From Immersiella caudata (taxonomy: Eukaryota > Ascomycota > Sordariomycetes > Sordariales > Lasiosphaeriaceae): a DNA stretch of 64,000 bases. The stretch covers positions 4,278,001-4,342,000 of the forward strand of contig JAULSU010000003.1 in the NCBI GenBank assembly GCA_030512335.1. The letters run 5' to 3'. Below are positions 1-10,984 of this stretch, piece after piece. The position numbers and the translations under genes were made by a program. The notes beneath the pieces are model-generated. The model was not told where the DNA came from. It made no database searches and saw nothing but the letters and a program-made list of their open reading frames with translations. Within the stretch, counting starts at the first letter, position 1. Each line of letters opens with the position of its first letter.

Positions 1-656
1 GGAGGAGCGCGGATCCATGCGATGGACTATTGCCAATGACCCCACGACCCACGTGCAAAAGACTGGCCTAAAAGGGCTGGAGCGCAGGTTCGAACGAGGT
101 CTGGCCCCAATCAGACCCAGGGGTGATCGGCCAACCCCCAGAATGCTTGTTCAGCTTCGGTGCCTGCCAAGCTCACAACGAGCCCACCGCGGCGGGCAAC
201 CTGTCACAGATCAGCCCGCTCGCCCGCCGGGAAGGCTAGGGTAATCCCCCCTATCTCTTCGATCATTCATGCTGACACTCTGCTGCCCTCCTGTGCGGCA
301 AAAGTCTAGCAGGATGAAAGCGAGCCCGTCTTGTTGGTTCGGATCGCGACGCGGGCCAAGCGAGGGCTGGACGGCACTGTTCAAAAAGCGGGCGGGGGGC
401 GCAGGGCAATCTAGAACCGCCGATTCTGACCGGTCGAATGAGCAGGGGGGAAACTGGAAAAACGTGTGAGTGGCTGCAGTCCGCGGAGCTGCACCACGCG
501 TCCACGTTCTTGCGGTTGCATTGAGGACCCGAAATTGAGCTCGCGGGCAGCAATTCTCTTAAATTCGAAGCACCCCGTTCCCCCCTCCCCGCCGATCGGC
601 TCGCCCGCGATTGTTCCAAGTGGGTTTTACGGATTCCGTCCAGAGGTATTGTCGCC
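1..656. other. Left-edge intergenic DNA, no gene recognised
   Basis: GC-rich sequence with open frames on both strands, none of which reads like a protein. It presumably contains the promoter of the gene starting at 657. No repeat or RNA gene was seen. Confidence 0.5.
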
Positions 657-1303
657 ATGTCGGCCCTGCTTGCGACGGCCCACGAGGTCGAAAAGCCAGT
701 GGTATCGCACCGCACCAGCGCGCTGAAGCTGGTTATGCTGTCGTTTATCGTGTGCGGTCTGCTGCGCTTGGCGATTCTCGATCCGCTGGGCATCGGCGCG
801 GCGACGGCATCTTTCCTTGGCAACGACCGGCCCACCGTCACACACGCCGTCATGATCCAGTTCAAACATGGCATTGGCCACCAAGCCATCGACTATGTGA
901 GTCTGCGCGCTCTCTCCCATAGCCGCGCGTTCCGACACGCTGACGCGATGCATGCGCAGACCCGCGAGCAAATGATCAACCTCCAGTACAGCTGCGCGCA
1001 CCCATACACGGGAGACCTGTACATCGGCGGCATCGACACTGCCGGCCCCCCTGAAGGCTTTGACGTGCGTTTCCCTGCGACAGCATTTGACCGAGGCCTA
1101 CTGACGCCGTGTAGCGCGAACACCACCACGTCTTCTGGCTGCGTTTCCGAACCAACGACGAAAAGGACTACTTCATGAGCGCCGACCCCACCCACAAAGC
1201 CTTTCAAAAAGATGTCGAGCCCTTCATTGAGAGGTTCATCACCCTCAGCTACGACGACGACGACAACGACGACAAGGATGACGAGAAGAAGGACGCGCCT
1301 TGA
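657..1303 (+). CDS. Membrane-anchored stress-responsive A/B-barrel (Dabb) protein
   Basis: Three exons (657-896, 960-1064, 1115-1303) give 177 residues. Both introns have good GT..AG borders (GTGAGT..CAG; GTGCGT..TAG with a CTGAC branch site), and removing them joins one frame. The C-terminal part is a Dabb fold: TVTHAVMIQFK, then the conserved CAHPYTGDLYIGGID block, then EHHHVFWLRF and the KDYFMSADPTHKAFQKD block. Dabb proteins are small dimeric alpha/beta barrels with varied roles in stress or secondary metabolism. An N-terminal hydrophobic helix (about residues 23-42) and an acidic Asp/Glu/Lys tail are unusual additions and suggest membrane tethering. Substrate and role cannot be read from the sequence. 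Confidence 0.8.
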
Positions 1304-1355
1304 AGCATGCACTCTCGATTAAACAACATTATCACACACGGGACAGACCAGGCCA

Positions 1356-2571
1356 TCACTCCCACACCGACTCCAGCCCGTTTACCCCCTTCGGCCTATC
1401 CGCCTGCGTCGTAATCCGAAACCCATGCCTCAAGCCCTCCTGCGGATTATGCACGTTATAATCCGAAATCGCCGTATGCGCCGTCACCCGATTGTCCCAC
1501 AAAGCCACCGTCCCCTCCTCCCAGCGCACCCGCACCTGGAAGTCCTGCCCCAGCGAGATGTGCGTAAACAGCAACTTCAGCAGCGCCTCTGACTCCTCGT
1601 CGCGCAGCCCCACGATGCGCTTGGTGAAGCCCGGGTTGACGAAGAGCGCCTTTTGGCCAGTTGCGGGGTGTACGCGCACGATGGGGTGCTCGGACTTGAC
1701 GGGTTCGCGGCGCACGAATTTACCGTCGCGGCGGGCGCCTTCGGCTTGGGGGAAGCCGCTGTGCTCCGCGCGGAGGCCCTCGAGGAGGGCTTGGATGGGT
1801 GGGGAGAGGCGCGCGTAGGCGGCGGTTTGGGAGGCCCAGGCCGTGTCGCCGCCGGTGGAGGGCACGGAGAGGAGGGTGAGGATGGTGATGCCAGGGGGTT
1901 GGTGCTCGTATGAGACGTCGGAGTGGTACCCGGTTGTGGTGAGGCGGGTGCTTCGCCGCTGGTTGCGGTACTCGTTGTCGGGGCCGAGGTAGATGTTGTG
2001 CAGCTCGATGTGGTCCTTGACGTGGGATCCAACGGGCTGAAGGGTCAGGTCAGCGGTTGTGGTCAGCGAGAGAAGGGACGGCAGAACTCACGTGGATGTG
2101 CAGCGGCCCAAAGTACTTGCCAAACTCCTTTTGCTTCTCGAGGCCGATATCCTTGAAGTCCTGGTCACGGAAGACGACAACACCTCGCTCCGCGATGAGC
2201 AAGGCGAGCTCGTCCTTTTGGAGATCGTTCAGCTGCGAGAGCTGCAAGCCGCGGATCTCGGTGCCAATGACGGGGGTGAGCTTGGTCGCCTTAACGGAGG
2301 TGTTGTCCTTGGGGAGAAGGTTCGGCTTCTCCTTGTTGGCAACTAGACCACGGTCGTTGAACTCGAAGGGCTGGAGGGGAGGGAACTTTGTTTTTGTGTC
2401 GTAGACGGGGAGGTACGCCGAGTATTTGTACTGAGGGTGTTAGTATCTGGGAGATGGATGGGGTCGGGAAAGGGGTGACTTTACCTCTTCGTGGATCTCC
2501 TTGTCGTAAGCGAGGGTGAGCTTGAGGATGGCCTCCTCGGTGGTTGCGACGGTAGTCGTGGCCGTCGACAT
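1356..2571 (-). CDS. TauD/TfdA-family alpha-ketoglutarate-dependent dioxygenase
   Basis: Three exons on the minus strand (2571-2485, 2430-2092, 2036-1356) encode 368 residues, a normal length for fungal sulfonate/taurine dioxygenases (yeast Jlp1 type). The introns are GTAAAG..CAG and GTGAGT..CAG. The Fe(II) ligands are visible: the HxD motif in GYHSDVSYEH (about H180/D182) and the distal His in WDNRVTAHTAISDY (about 329). The 2-oxoglutarate-binding Arg lies in RHGFRIT. The N-terminal block IAERGVVVFRDQDF is also typical. The likely reaction is oxidative release of sulfite from a sulfonate, or hydroxylation of a related substrate. The substrate is inferred only at family level. The enzyme is probably cytosolic, as there is no signal peptide. 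Confidence 0.9.
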
Positions 2572-3140
2572 GTTGGTTCTTCGGTCCCTGTCGTTCAGTG
2601 GATGGAATATGATGTTGAAGCTTCAACTTGTTTCACTTCATTCATCGCTGAGATCTCATCAACTCACCATTTATATACCCCCTATTTCACACCACCCCAC
2701 GATGATCAATCCACTCCACCCATCACGTCAACCCTTCACATATTGCGAACCCCATCCAACTCTCCGGTCGTGTGCGGGGAGCCGTTGCCGATCACTGGCC
2801 GCGGTCTCCAACTCCCCCGGAATCGTGATTTGCACAGGAATGGCGAGAAACGCGCCATCGCCCCGCCAGCCACTCACGTCCTGCCCAGCCGCTCTTATCT
2901 CCGAGTCTCACGGCCACCGGGCCCCAAACGGCGAGGCTGCATGCTGTGGACATCGGCATCGCGGCTTCAGGATGCAGCAGCGGGACCGAAGCGGCATCAC
3001 GGCATTCAACGTCAGGATGTCACTTCAAGTGTAGAGCAACTCGTGTTTATTACTCATAAGTCATGATGAGCCTTTGTCCTCATCAGTCGTTTTGTTTTTG
3101 TTACGCCTGCCCAATGCAACCCCACCCAATGCGTCACAAC
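2572..3140. other. Intergenic region upstream of the dioxygenase gene
   Basis: Contains the promoter side of the dioxygenase gene and the 3' flank of the transporter. No coding signal or repeat was recognised. Confidence 0.5.
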
Positions 3141-5017
3141 TCATTGATCCCTACTGTACGGCGAGAAGCGTCTCCAGTGCGCACCATACCGCAGCATCAA
3201 GACAGGAATAGGCACGAGCATCATGGTCAGCCCTGCAAACACGGTGAACGCCCATCCGTAGCCATACCAGTCTACCAGTGGCCCTGTCAACAGCGGCAGG
3301 AACGTGCTCATCAGACACCTCGTCACAATGATACCCGTCGTAGCAGAGGCTGCGTACAGCCCGAATGCATCGACGATGTACGCAGTCAGGGGCACCAGGG
3401 CCAGCGTCATTGACGAACCCATGAGAGCCGAGGAGATGAGCGTGCAGTGCACACCAAGCCGAAGCTGAGCGCTCCAGCCGTAGAAGGCCGTGACGATGGG
3501 CATGCAGACAGCGCCGATGATAACCAGAGGGAGCCGGAACTCGGGGAGACCGACCCCCTTGTTGGCGTCGCGCATCTTGATGTAGATCTTGTCGAGGTGC
3601 CGGTTGCACACAAACACGCTGAATGTCGAGCCCACACCTAATCCCCCCGTCAGCATCTCCTTCAGTCACCAGGGACAGAGAAAACTTACTGAAGCTAACA
3701 AAGCAAAACCCAACCGTGACCGGATCCAGGCCATAGATCCCCCCCAAAATCTCCGACAGCGTCGTGCTCATCACATAGTAATAGCTAAACACCACGCTCC
3801 CAAACGCGCCCATGGACAACAAAACCCCACTCCCCATCAACACCCTCGCCGGCCTCAACACGGCCTCTCCCAACCCCTTCAGCCCCCTTCCACCGTCTCC
3901 CTCCACCACCGCGCCCCCCTTCACACCTCCCAACTCCCTTGCTCTCTTCCTCAAAATCGCGACCTTGTACGTCTCCCTAAAGCACGTCAAAAACACCACC
4001 TCACATACACTCGCCAGCCCTATGCTCAACCACAGCACACTTCTCCATCCCGCTCGTTCGGCCACCGCAGTCGCAATCGCCGGCCCCAGGGCACCACCTA
4101 TCAGCGGCGCCAAGAAAACCAAACTCACCGCCGCGCCTCTCTCCTCACTAACAAACATATCCCCCACAATCGCCGGGTTCAGCACATTGCTCGCCACCGC
4201 CAAGCCGGTCATCGCTCTCGCGGTGACAAAAACAGGTACACTCTGCGCGGTGACGGCCATCAGAGTGGCGAGTATGAAGAGAATGTTTGCGGCATTGATG
4301 ACGGGATAGCGGCCGTATGTTTCAGAGAGGGGCGCGATGAGGAGGGGCCCAGCGGCCTCGCCGAGTTCCCAGATGGTGACGAGGAGGACGGAGGAGGACT
4401 TGGAAGGGGGGGAGAGGTCGCTGCCGGAGGAAGGAGGAGGGGTGAGGTCGGAGATGATGGGGAGGGCTAGGGGGACGACGCCGATGCAGGTGAACGTTCT
4501 GTGGAGGGGTTAGTTATCACGTGTTGAATGGGTGATTTGTGAACGGATTAGAATGGGGGTTGGGGTGAGCTGGGATATCATGGCCGAGGACAGGGGTGGT
4601 ATGTTGTTGATAGTGGGGATTCCGGTCTGAAAGCCGTTGTGGTTGCGGGGTGGTGGTCGGGAAGTGGCGAAAAAGCGGAGGGGGGAGACAAATCCTGATA
4701 TCCGCAGCCGCCGAGAGCCGGATACGGGATGAGGTGAGATAGTGGGATGGAGAAAAAGATGATACGCACACAGTGAACGCCGTGAGGGCGAGAAGAAAGA
4801 CAATCCCCCATTTGAAGGTGGTAGGCCATTCTAGCGGGTTGTCGATATCGCCATTGGGGTCAAAGTCGACGAGGTAGGCATCGGATGCGGCACCAGCGTC
4901 GATACAGGTGTTGTTGACTTCGGTGTATCGTTGCCCCGCTATCGGTGCTGGGCAGCCCGCGCTGTCGTTGGTCTTGGACCGCAGCAACGGCTGCGTTTCG
5001 TCGGCGGTAACGGCCAT
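3141..5017 (-). CDS. MFS transporter, DHA1 (drug:H+ antiporter) type
   Basis: Three exons (5017-4770, 4498-3690, 3637-3141) encode 517 residues. The first intron is long (271 bp, GTGCGT..CAG); the second is 52 bp. The start chosen is the first ATG (MAVTADETQPLL). Upstream codons stay open without an ATG, so an earlier exon is possible. Family signs: the LEWPTTFKWGIVFLLALTAF entry to helix 1, the helix 5 antiporter motif APLIGGALGP, and the post-helix-6 signature FRETY. About 12 membrane helices are expected, with a long cytoplasmic loop after FRETY rich in Lys/Arg and Gly. Such proteins export drugs, polyamines or metabolites in exchange for protons at the plasma membrane. The substrate is unknown. 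Confidence 0.88.
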
Positions 5018-6222
5018 GGCAGGGCCAGCTGTCGTGGGAGTGGCCTGGGCTTCCAATTGACCAGGCGAGAAGGTCGGCGAGACGTCGTGGGAGGTCTGAG
5101 GAGGGAGAATGCTGCCGATGTAGAGGCAATACGGGAATCTTTATGGCCAGAATCGGATGCATGCAGATTTCGGCCAACCGCCGCGCCCTTCGGCGACACA
5201 CAAGGATGAACGCCGTCGAAAGCCGCAGGGGGTGCGAGCCGGCAGCCAAGGCCGAGAAAAAAATTATTTAAGCGCAGGGCTAACCCCAAAAAGTTAGAAT
5301 GGGGTTACTTTGAAGGCGATCATGGCAAGGTTTCTCGCTGATGCCGAAGCTCAACTTTCTAGCCACTTCCAACCTGCTGTGTCGATATACTGTACATGGA
5401 GAGTTACATGTTGGAACCCTTCGTGCATTCCCGCCTTCCTGATCGCTGCCCTTCACCAACAGCATGCAAATTTGCGTCATCCGCGAGCACACGCTGTGTT
5501 GTTCAGGGTAAGGGTTCATGGAGATGTGGTCCGAGCTCCCCCACACAAATGGTTTCCCTGGCTCGACGGACACCTCCGAGCGGGAAGGAGCTGGAGACTG
5601 CAGAGGAAGGCGAGCGTTGCATTGGTAGGAAAGATGATGATACGTCTTTCCGGGCCTTTTGGCGACGCTGCGTAGAGCATGCCGGTGATTTGCAAACGCA
5701 GTGAGAATTTTGGTGGCTAGAGAAGAGGATCCTCCCTCGGGGGGCCTGGGAATGGGGGCCTCTGATTGGCTACAATTGTACCCCCTTGGATTACAGCACT
5801 CGTGTCCCACAGCTCCTGGAAGCCAGCATACCTACCCTCTTCACGGTGGCATTCGAAGTCTTGCTGGGTTTGGACTCTATAGGTACTTCAGCATATTTCA
5901 GCTTCTTTTGCGTCAAATAAGAAATGCTGAGATAAATTGCCGAGTCTGAGCTTGAGACATGATTCGGTCTTGGAAGCTCCATTTCGTGACTTACTTCGAC
6001 ACCACCCCACTCACCGTTTCGCGACATACAATCCCACCAGGAATCCACGAATAATCAGGTAAGCAGTAGAAGCGCGGAAATGGCACAAACATGTCTATGA
6101 AGTAAGCACTACCGATATGTGAAAAGAAAAACAACCAAGTAAAGTCTGGCATATTCACCAAGAGCAGTCTACTTTTCCAAACTTCCATCCGCATCTCCGA
6201 GCGCACGCTGACAACCAGGAAC
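5018..6222. other. Intergenic, no gene recognised
   Basis: About 1.2 kb between the transporter 5' end and the 3' end of the Clr5/TPR gene. Several frames stay open on both strands but show no conserved motif or spliceable structure. Confidence 0.5.
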
Positions 6223-8800
6223 TCATATATGATCATCTACCTCCCATCCCATCGGCGTATCAAGAACCTGTGGTGTCGCCACCGGCATATCGAATTCTTG
6301 GCCCCACGACTGCGTCCACTCCTTGAGCGTCTCCTGTGATCTCAGAGTGAGATAATGCTCAGGCCCAACACTCGACGATAGTGACTGGACGCACTCCCGC
6401 ATCGATTGGATAGCCATCGCCGTGGCCCCTTTGGCCATCTGCGTCCGGGCTAAATTGTCTTTGGAGCGCAAGGTTACGGGATGGTCCGGACCAAAAATCT
6501 GGTTGCTTGTGTCAAAGGTCCGAGATGCAAACTCCTCTGACTCCCCCAGCCTTCCGAGATTCCGCAGTATTCTGACTTCGATGTTGCTGGCGTATATCCT
6601 GAAGAGGGGTTCAAGATTTTTGAGATGCAGGGCGGGCCTCGGAAATATCTCTATCGCTTGGCCAGGCTGCCCTCTTCCGTCCACGATGGCGGCCTCCAGT
6701 ATACGGACGTTGGCATGAACCCTAAGGTCTTCATGAAGAGCTGGCCGATACTCAGTAAGTACAATCTGAGCCTGATCCCACACCTCTTGCTCGACATACA
6801 TATATAGCATGTCAGTTAAAGCCTGCAGTACCTCAAGATGACCATGGTTGAGGACCTTCCTTCGCACACTTGCCGATGCCCGAAGACATGACTGCGCTTC
6901 TTCCCACTGGCCCAGGCCAGTGTAAGTTCTGCCCAATGCAGCCATCCAAGAAGCCGTGCTTTGATGTTCTGGCCCATGAAACTTTTCGCATTGTACAATG
7001 CACTCAAGCGCCATCTTTCTGGCTTCGTCATACCTCGCCTGAACCAACCAGACAAATGTCAGCCTACCACGAGCGTAGAGGCCTACTTTGATGTCGTCGA
7101 CCTGTTCCCGAGTGGATAGTTCAACACTTTTAGTCGCCCACTGCTCGGCCTGTCCTAATCGCCCTTGGAAACCGGCTATAAACGACATTGAGCTCATGAT
7201 AATGATTCTCTGCTTCATGCGGAGGCGGGCCGGAATGGGAAGTCTATCTATGAGCTCCAACAGGCTGAGAAAAGTCTCTTTGGCCTTTTCGAAACGGCCC
7301 TGTTTGCTCTGAAGTTTCCCCAGGGTCAACCGGCTTCGAAATGCAGTAAAGCTCTCCCGCCCGCTTGCTTCCGGTAACATACCAAGCGCTTTGGTAGCCG
7401 CCCTTTCTGCCCTTTGCAGATATTCTTGCTGCAAGAAGACATCGGCGAGGTCAGCCAACGTCGAAGCCGTCCTTTCCGTTTCTCCTCTCTCTCTGTGTCC
7501 GAGAAGTATTTGCCTTCCGAGCCGCTCAGCTGACTTATATCTCCCTTGTTCCCAGAGATTGGAGAAGAGTCCAGACATTGCCTCCAGTGCCGGAGCGCTG
7601 TTATTTCCGTGGGATAGCTCTAGTGCAGATATCTTCCGCTCAAGGTCCTCAGCTTGTTTCTGTAACATGAAATAGCCCGATGCAGTCTCAGGAGGGCTCT
7701 CAAATGCAGAGTCCGGACCCGTGATCGCACAGATGACCTCATGTACGTCATCGTTCCACGGAGCTGGGCTAGCTCCTTCAAAGCCAGTATCCGCCACGAG
7801 ACCTGGTGTGCTGGCCATTGGCGACCCTGGAAGGCTCAGCCCGTTGATATGTGTATCAGCGAGGGGCCTAGGCGTGGAAAAAAATGGCGATGGCGTGGGG
7901 AATAATGGAGGTGAGGTGATTATCCCGAATTGGGTGTTGGCGACAAGGCTTGGTGTTGCAGCGAGCGGGAAGGCGGGGCCGATTGGCCCATTGGGCGAGG
8001 GAGTTGATGGCTGGTTGATGAAAGGGTGCATTGGAACTGAAGTGGGCAAGGTTGGCGTATTCAGTATGGAATTGGAACCTTCGGGGGTCTTGTAAGACAC
8101 GTCGTCGGGAGTCGCTTTCAAGTGGAACGTTAGTGCAGCTCAAACAACACGTTCATGGACTTCGGACATGAAGACTTACCGGGTACTGAGCATGGCGAAA
8201 AGACCCCTTGGCTAGCGCCCATCCTCTTTTCCCACCGTTCGCGTTTCTCTGGGGGCTGCATCTTGCCTCGGACGGTGAATACATAATCGGGCTTTTCCGG
8301 CTCATGTGTCCGCCTGTGCTTCAACTTCCGAGACATGAACAGCGACTCTGCTGGCTTGACCTTCTTGTCTAGGCCCCATTTCTGGATCCGTGACATGATT
8401 TGCCTTTCCCTGCAGCGGCTGGGTCAGAATCATGTAGGGTTCAACATGGGAGTGCGGTTTCTTACGTGGGCTGAAAGTGGAACTCTTCAGATAGAGCCTC
8501 CCTGAGACGGGCAATCGTGACGTTCTCCTCAATGTACAGCTGCGTCACGCGCGCCCTTTTGGGCTCCCAATCCGTGTCTCGTAGAGTTGGCGCCTTTCTT
8601 TTGCGGCTTGAACTGGCGGTTGCTGGCGGAGGTTGTGCGGAGGCTGCTGCTGCGTGGTTCTGTGGCCAGCCCGGGATGGCGGTGCTCTGGCGGCTTGGCG
8701 CAAGAGGGGCAAGTGCTGGAAGTTGTCCTGACATCTGAGGCCAGAAGCCGGCAGATGCGACATCGGGCTGCCATGGCCTGGCTCTCGAGTCCCCGGACAT
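6223..8800 (-). CDS. Clr5-domain protein with C-terminal kinesin-light-chain-type TPRs
   Basis: Three exons (8800-8466, 8409-8180, 8114-6223) encode 818 residues. Splicing restores a textbook Clr5 domain: W..KR..VTQLYIEENVTIARLREALSEEFHF in exon 1 joins TERQIMSRIQKWGLDKKVK in exon 2. The N-terminus is Pro/Ser/Ala-rich and disordered, with a basic SSSRKRKA stretch that could be a nuclear signal. A Pro/Thr-rich linker follows the Clr5 domain. About 450 residues of tandem tetratricopeptide repeats then follow, with recurring patterns such as ERLGRQILLGHRERG and FDTSNQIFGPDHPVTLRSKDNLA. Clr5 domains are named for a fission yeast heterochromatin-silencing factor. In filamentous fungi they head many regulators or TPR/ankyrin proteins. 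A DNA- or chromatin-associated role is inferred. Confidence 0.88.
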
Positions 8801-9889
8801 AGTGGAATTGACGGCAAGAGAATGGGAAAATGACCTCTGTCTGCAAAGCGGAGAGACGGGGGAAGTGTTGGCTTTGTCGGCAAGGGCACTGCAGACCGCA
8901 CGAGAAACTGTTTGCGAAAAAGTTGCTGCGGCTTCCTCTTTTTTTTTTTTTTTTTTTGGAGAAATCACAGCGTTCTTAATGTCTGGGCGCAGCAGAGCCA
9001 TTGGTCTTGCCGCTTCACTTTAGGGCTGAAGAGACCCGGCAGAGGAAGAGTGGTTCACGGAGGAGGGTGCTACGAGATACCTCGAGATACTTAGAATTAT
9101 AATGCCTGGACGGCCATTCCCGAGGTACTGTCGGGTGACTCGAGTTGTGCATGCTCAGACCCAACTACTATTGGCTGGTCAAAACTACAATCCGCTGTTG
9201 GCTGCAGGTGCTGTAGCTGAGGCATCCATGTCCCACCTGCACCCAAACGTTGCGTCGATTATGATTGGACACGCAAAACTACAATCTCCATGACTGGGCC
9301 ACCGCACGTCACCCCGTCCTGCCCAGGCCAGCTCAGTGTCGACCCGAGCACTGCTCCCCGGCCAGCCTGGAACCACATGCTTTGCGATGCGCCATCTGTG
9401 CATCCGGGTTCGTCCAATTGGCCCCCGGGAACAGCAAGGGGACGTTGCCCCATTTGGGCGGACATTGGACGATCAGACCTCTGCGTGCTGCTTTGCAGAC
9501 CCACGATCGACAAAACTACTATCTGCACGCTTTTTAACATCGGAAGGATCGTGGTAGCAACCGCGGGCCTCCGTCTGGGCTTGCAAAACTGCAATTCTTC
9601 AAAACTACTATCTGCCCCTTGTACACCGACCATGAGCAGAAGCCGCGCACCACTGTGTTGTCCGGGGCGCCTCTGCGAGCAGTGGAGGATGGGCCTGCAA
9701 CTCACATCCGTCCTCGCTCGATAAGGTACAAAAGACCGGCTTGTTTCTCGTGCTGGGGCGACTTGCCATGACCATCACTCCTCCCCATCCGAGAGTTCTA
9801 GTTGATTCACAGACTGCTCTTGAGCCCGCCTTCTCTGTCCCTTTCACCGTCCCTGTCTTTGTCAGCTCAAGCACCGGCCCATCCGCGAC
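8801..9889. other. Shared upstream region with repeated CAAAACTAC motif
   Basis: Lies between the divergent Clr5/TPR gene and the small gene at 9890. It has a T19 run at 8939-8957 and five copies of a CAAAACT(A/G)C(A/T)AT-like motif (9180, 9274, 9511, 9584 and 9600). No coding sequence is recognised. Confidence 0.55.
9180..9617. repeat. Five dispersed copies of a CAAAACTACWATC motif
   Basis: Direct copies begin at 9180 (CAAAACTACAATCCGCTG), 9274 (CAAAACTACAATC), 9511 (CAAAACTACTATCTGCACG), 9584 (CAAAACTGCAATTC) and 9600 (CAAAACTACTATCTGCCCC). All lie on the plus strand with irregular spacing of 16-237 bp. This may be a transcription-factor site array or a remnant of a short repeat. Confidence 0.6.
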
Positions 9890-10316
9890 ATGCCCCGTTC
9901 ATCTGCGTCCAGCCGTGATGGCCTCGCCGGCCATGCCACCGACAACTCTGATGCTTGGTTAGTCTCTCGACCTCTGCCTGCCTCAGCTTCAAGCTCCCGC
10001 CCTAACCCTTGTCCCCACCCGCAGGTCGTCTGTCTCGAACTGCGGCACAGCTCGCCGTGGAGGTGACTATCAGAGGTCGGCGTCAGTTCTAGATGGAAAT
10101 ACTAGAGAGTGGTATGTCGTCGTCTTGCCTGCCAATGTGGACTCTACTGACCGCCGCATCCTTCCCAGGGCTTCACGGTCCGACCGAAATAAACTTTCGC
10201 TGGCCAATGTTCCCGCGGGCTCGATGCTTCTCTTGTGGTCTTATGAGACTCGCAATCAGGAGGTCCCCCTGGCTGAGAGGCTCCACCTGAGTCAAGAGAG
10301 CCGCCGCTCGACATAG
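9890..10316 (+). CDS. Small three-exon gene, 100-residue protein of unknown function
   Basis: Exons 9890-9957, 10025-10111 and 10169-10316 give 100 residues with no stop. Introns: GTTAGT..CAG (67 bp), then GTATGT with a TACTGAC branch site and CCCAG acceptor (57 bp). Both introns split a TGG codon after its second base, so each junction rebuilds a Trp. The predicted protein is hydrophilic, Ser/Arg-rich, with one hydrophobic patch (AGSMLLLWSYET), no signal peptide and no family I recognise. The second intron is 57 bp, in frame and stop-free, so retention would add 19 residues. The splice signals are good but coding status is unproven. Confidence 0.4.
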
Positions 10317-10984
10317 GGTGACATGATGTCAACAATGCTTTGAGTCTGGTCAATTGGGTCTTCGCCTTGCTGTGACGGTGTAACCGTTACAAGAGACGTG
10401 ATGACCCTTTATTCGAGGCAGCAATTTACAAAATATTTTAAGACTTGTCCACCCTATCTACTCATTATTTCCATCTCGAAGCTTACCTAACAAAGAAATA
10501 CTGCATGAGTTCGATAGAAGTGTGACCAGTGTGAACTGCCGCTTTTACTCCATGGGAATATTGACATGTCTTCTTACGTCTCAAACTTCTTGGGCTTCTT
10601 TGGGCAGCATTTGCACAATACGGCCCTTTCATCTTGGCAGCGACCAGGTTACCGGGAAAATTCACTTCCAGGGTGCCAATTCAATGCAGTGAGATGTTCT
10701 TTATGAATCCTAAAGAAGATCTCTAGAGAATGTTTATTTAGACCACACGGTATGTCTATTTGCACCGTACCTGTCTACGCATAACCCCCAACTACCCGCC
10801 CACTACTGCCAAGCGCGAAGGCCTCTTCTTGAAATCCAGGCGCCTTTGAATCCAATCCAGGCACCTTTTTTACTTAATACCGAGGGCTTAGGGGCTTCGT
10901 GGCAATGGTGGCGGTGAGTTCTGTCGAGGCCGAGGGTTATGTGTGTGTATGTATGTACATGGTGTAAATAGACGTTCTCAACAT
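10317..10984. other. Intergenic, no gene recognised
   Basis: Moderately AT-rich 3' flank shared by the small gene and the DUF4246 gene, whose 3' ends face each other here. No repeat or RNA gene was seen. Confidence 0.5.

Noticed and set aside
1356..5017. Idea that the dioxygenase and MFS transporter form a metabolite cluster
   Set aside because: No backbone enzyme (PKS, NRPS, terpene synthase) or pathway regulator nearby.
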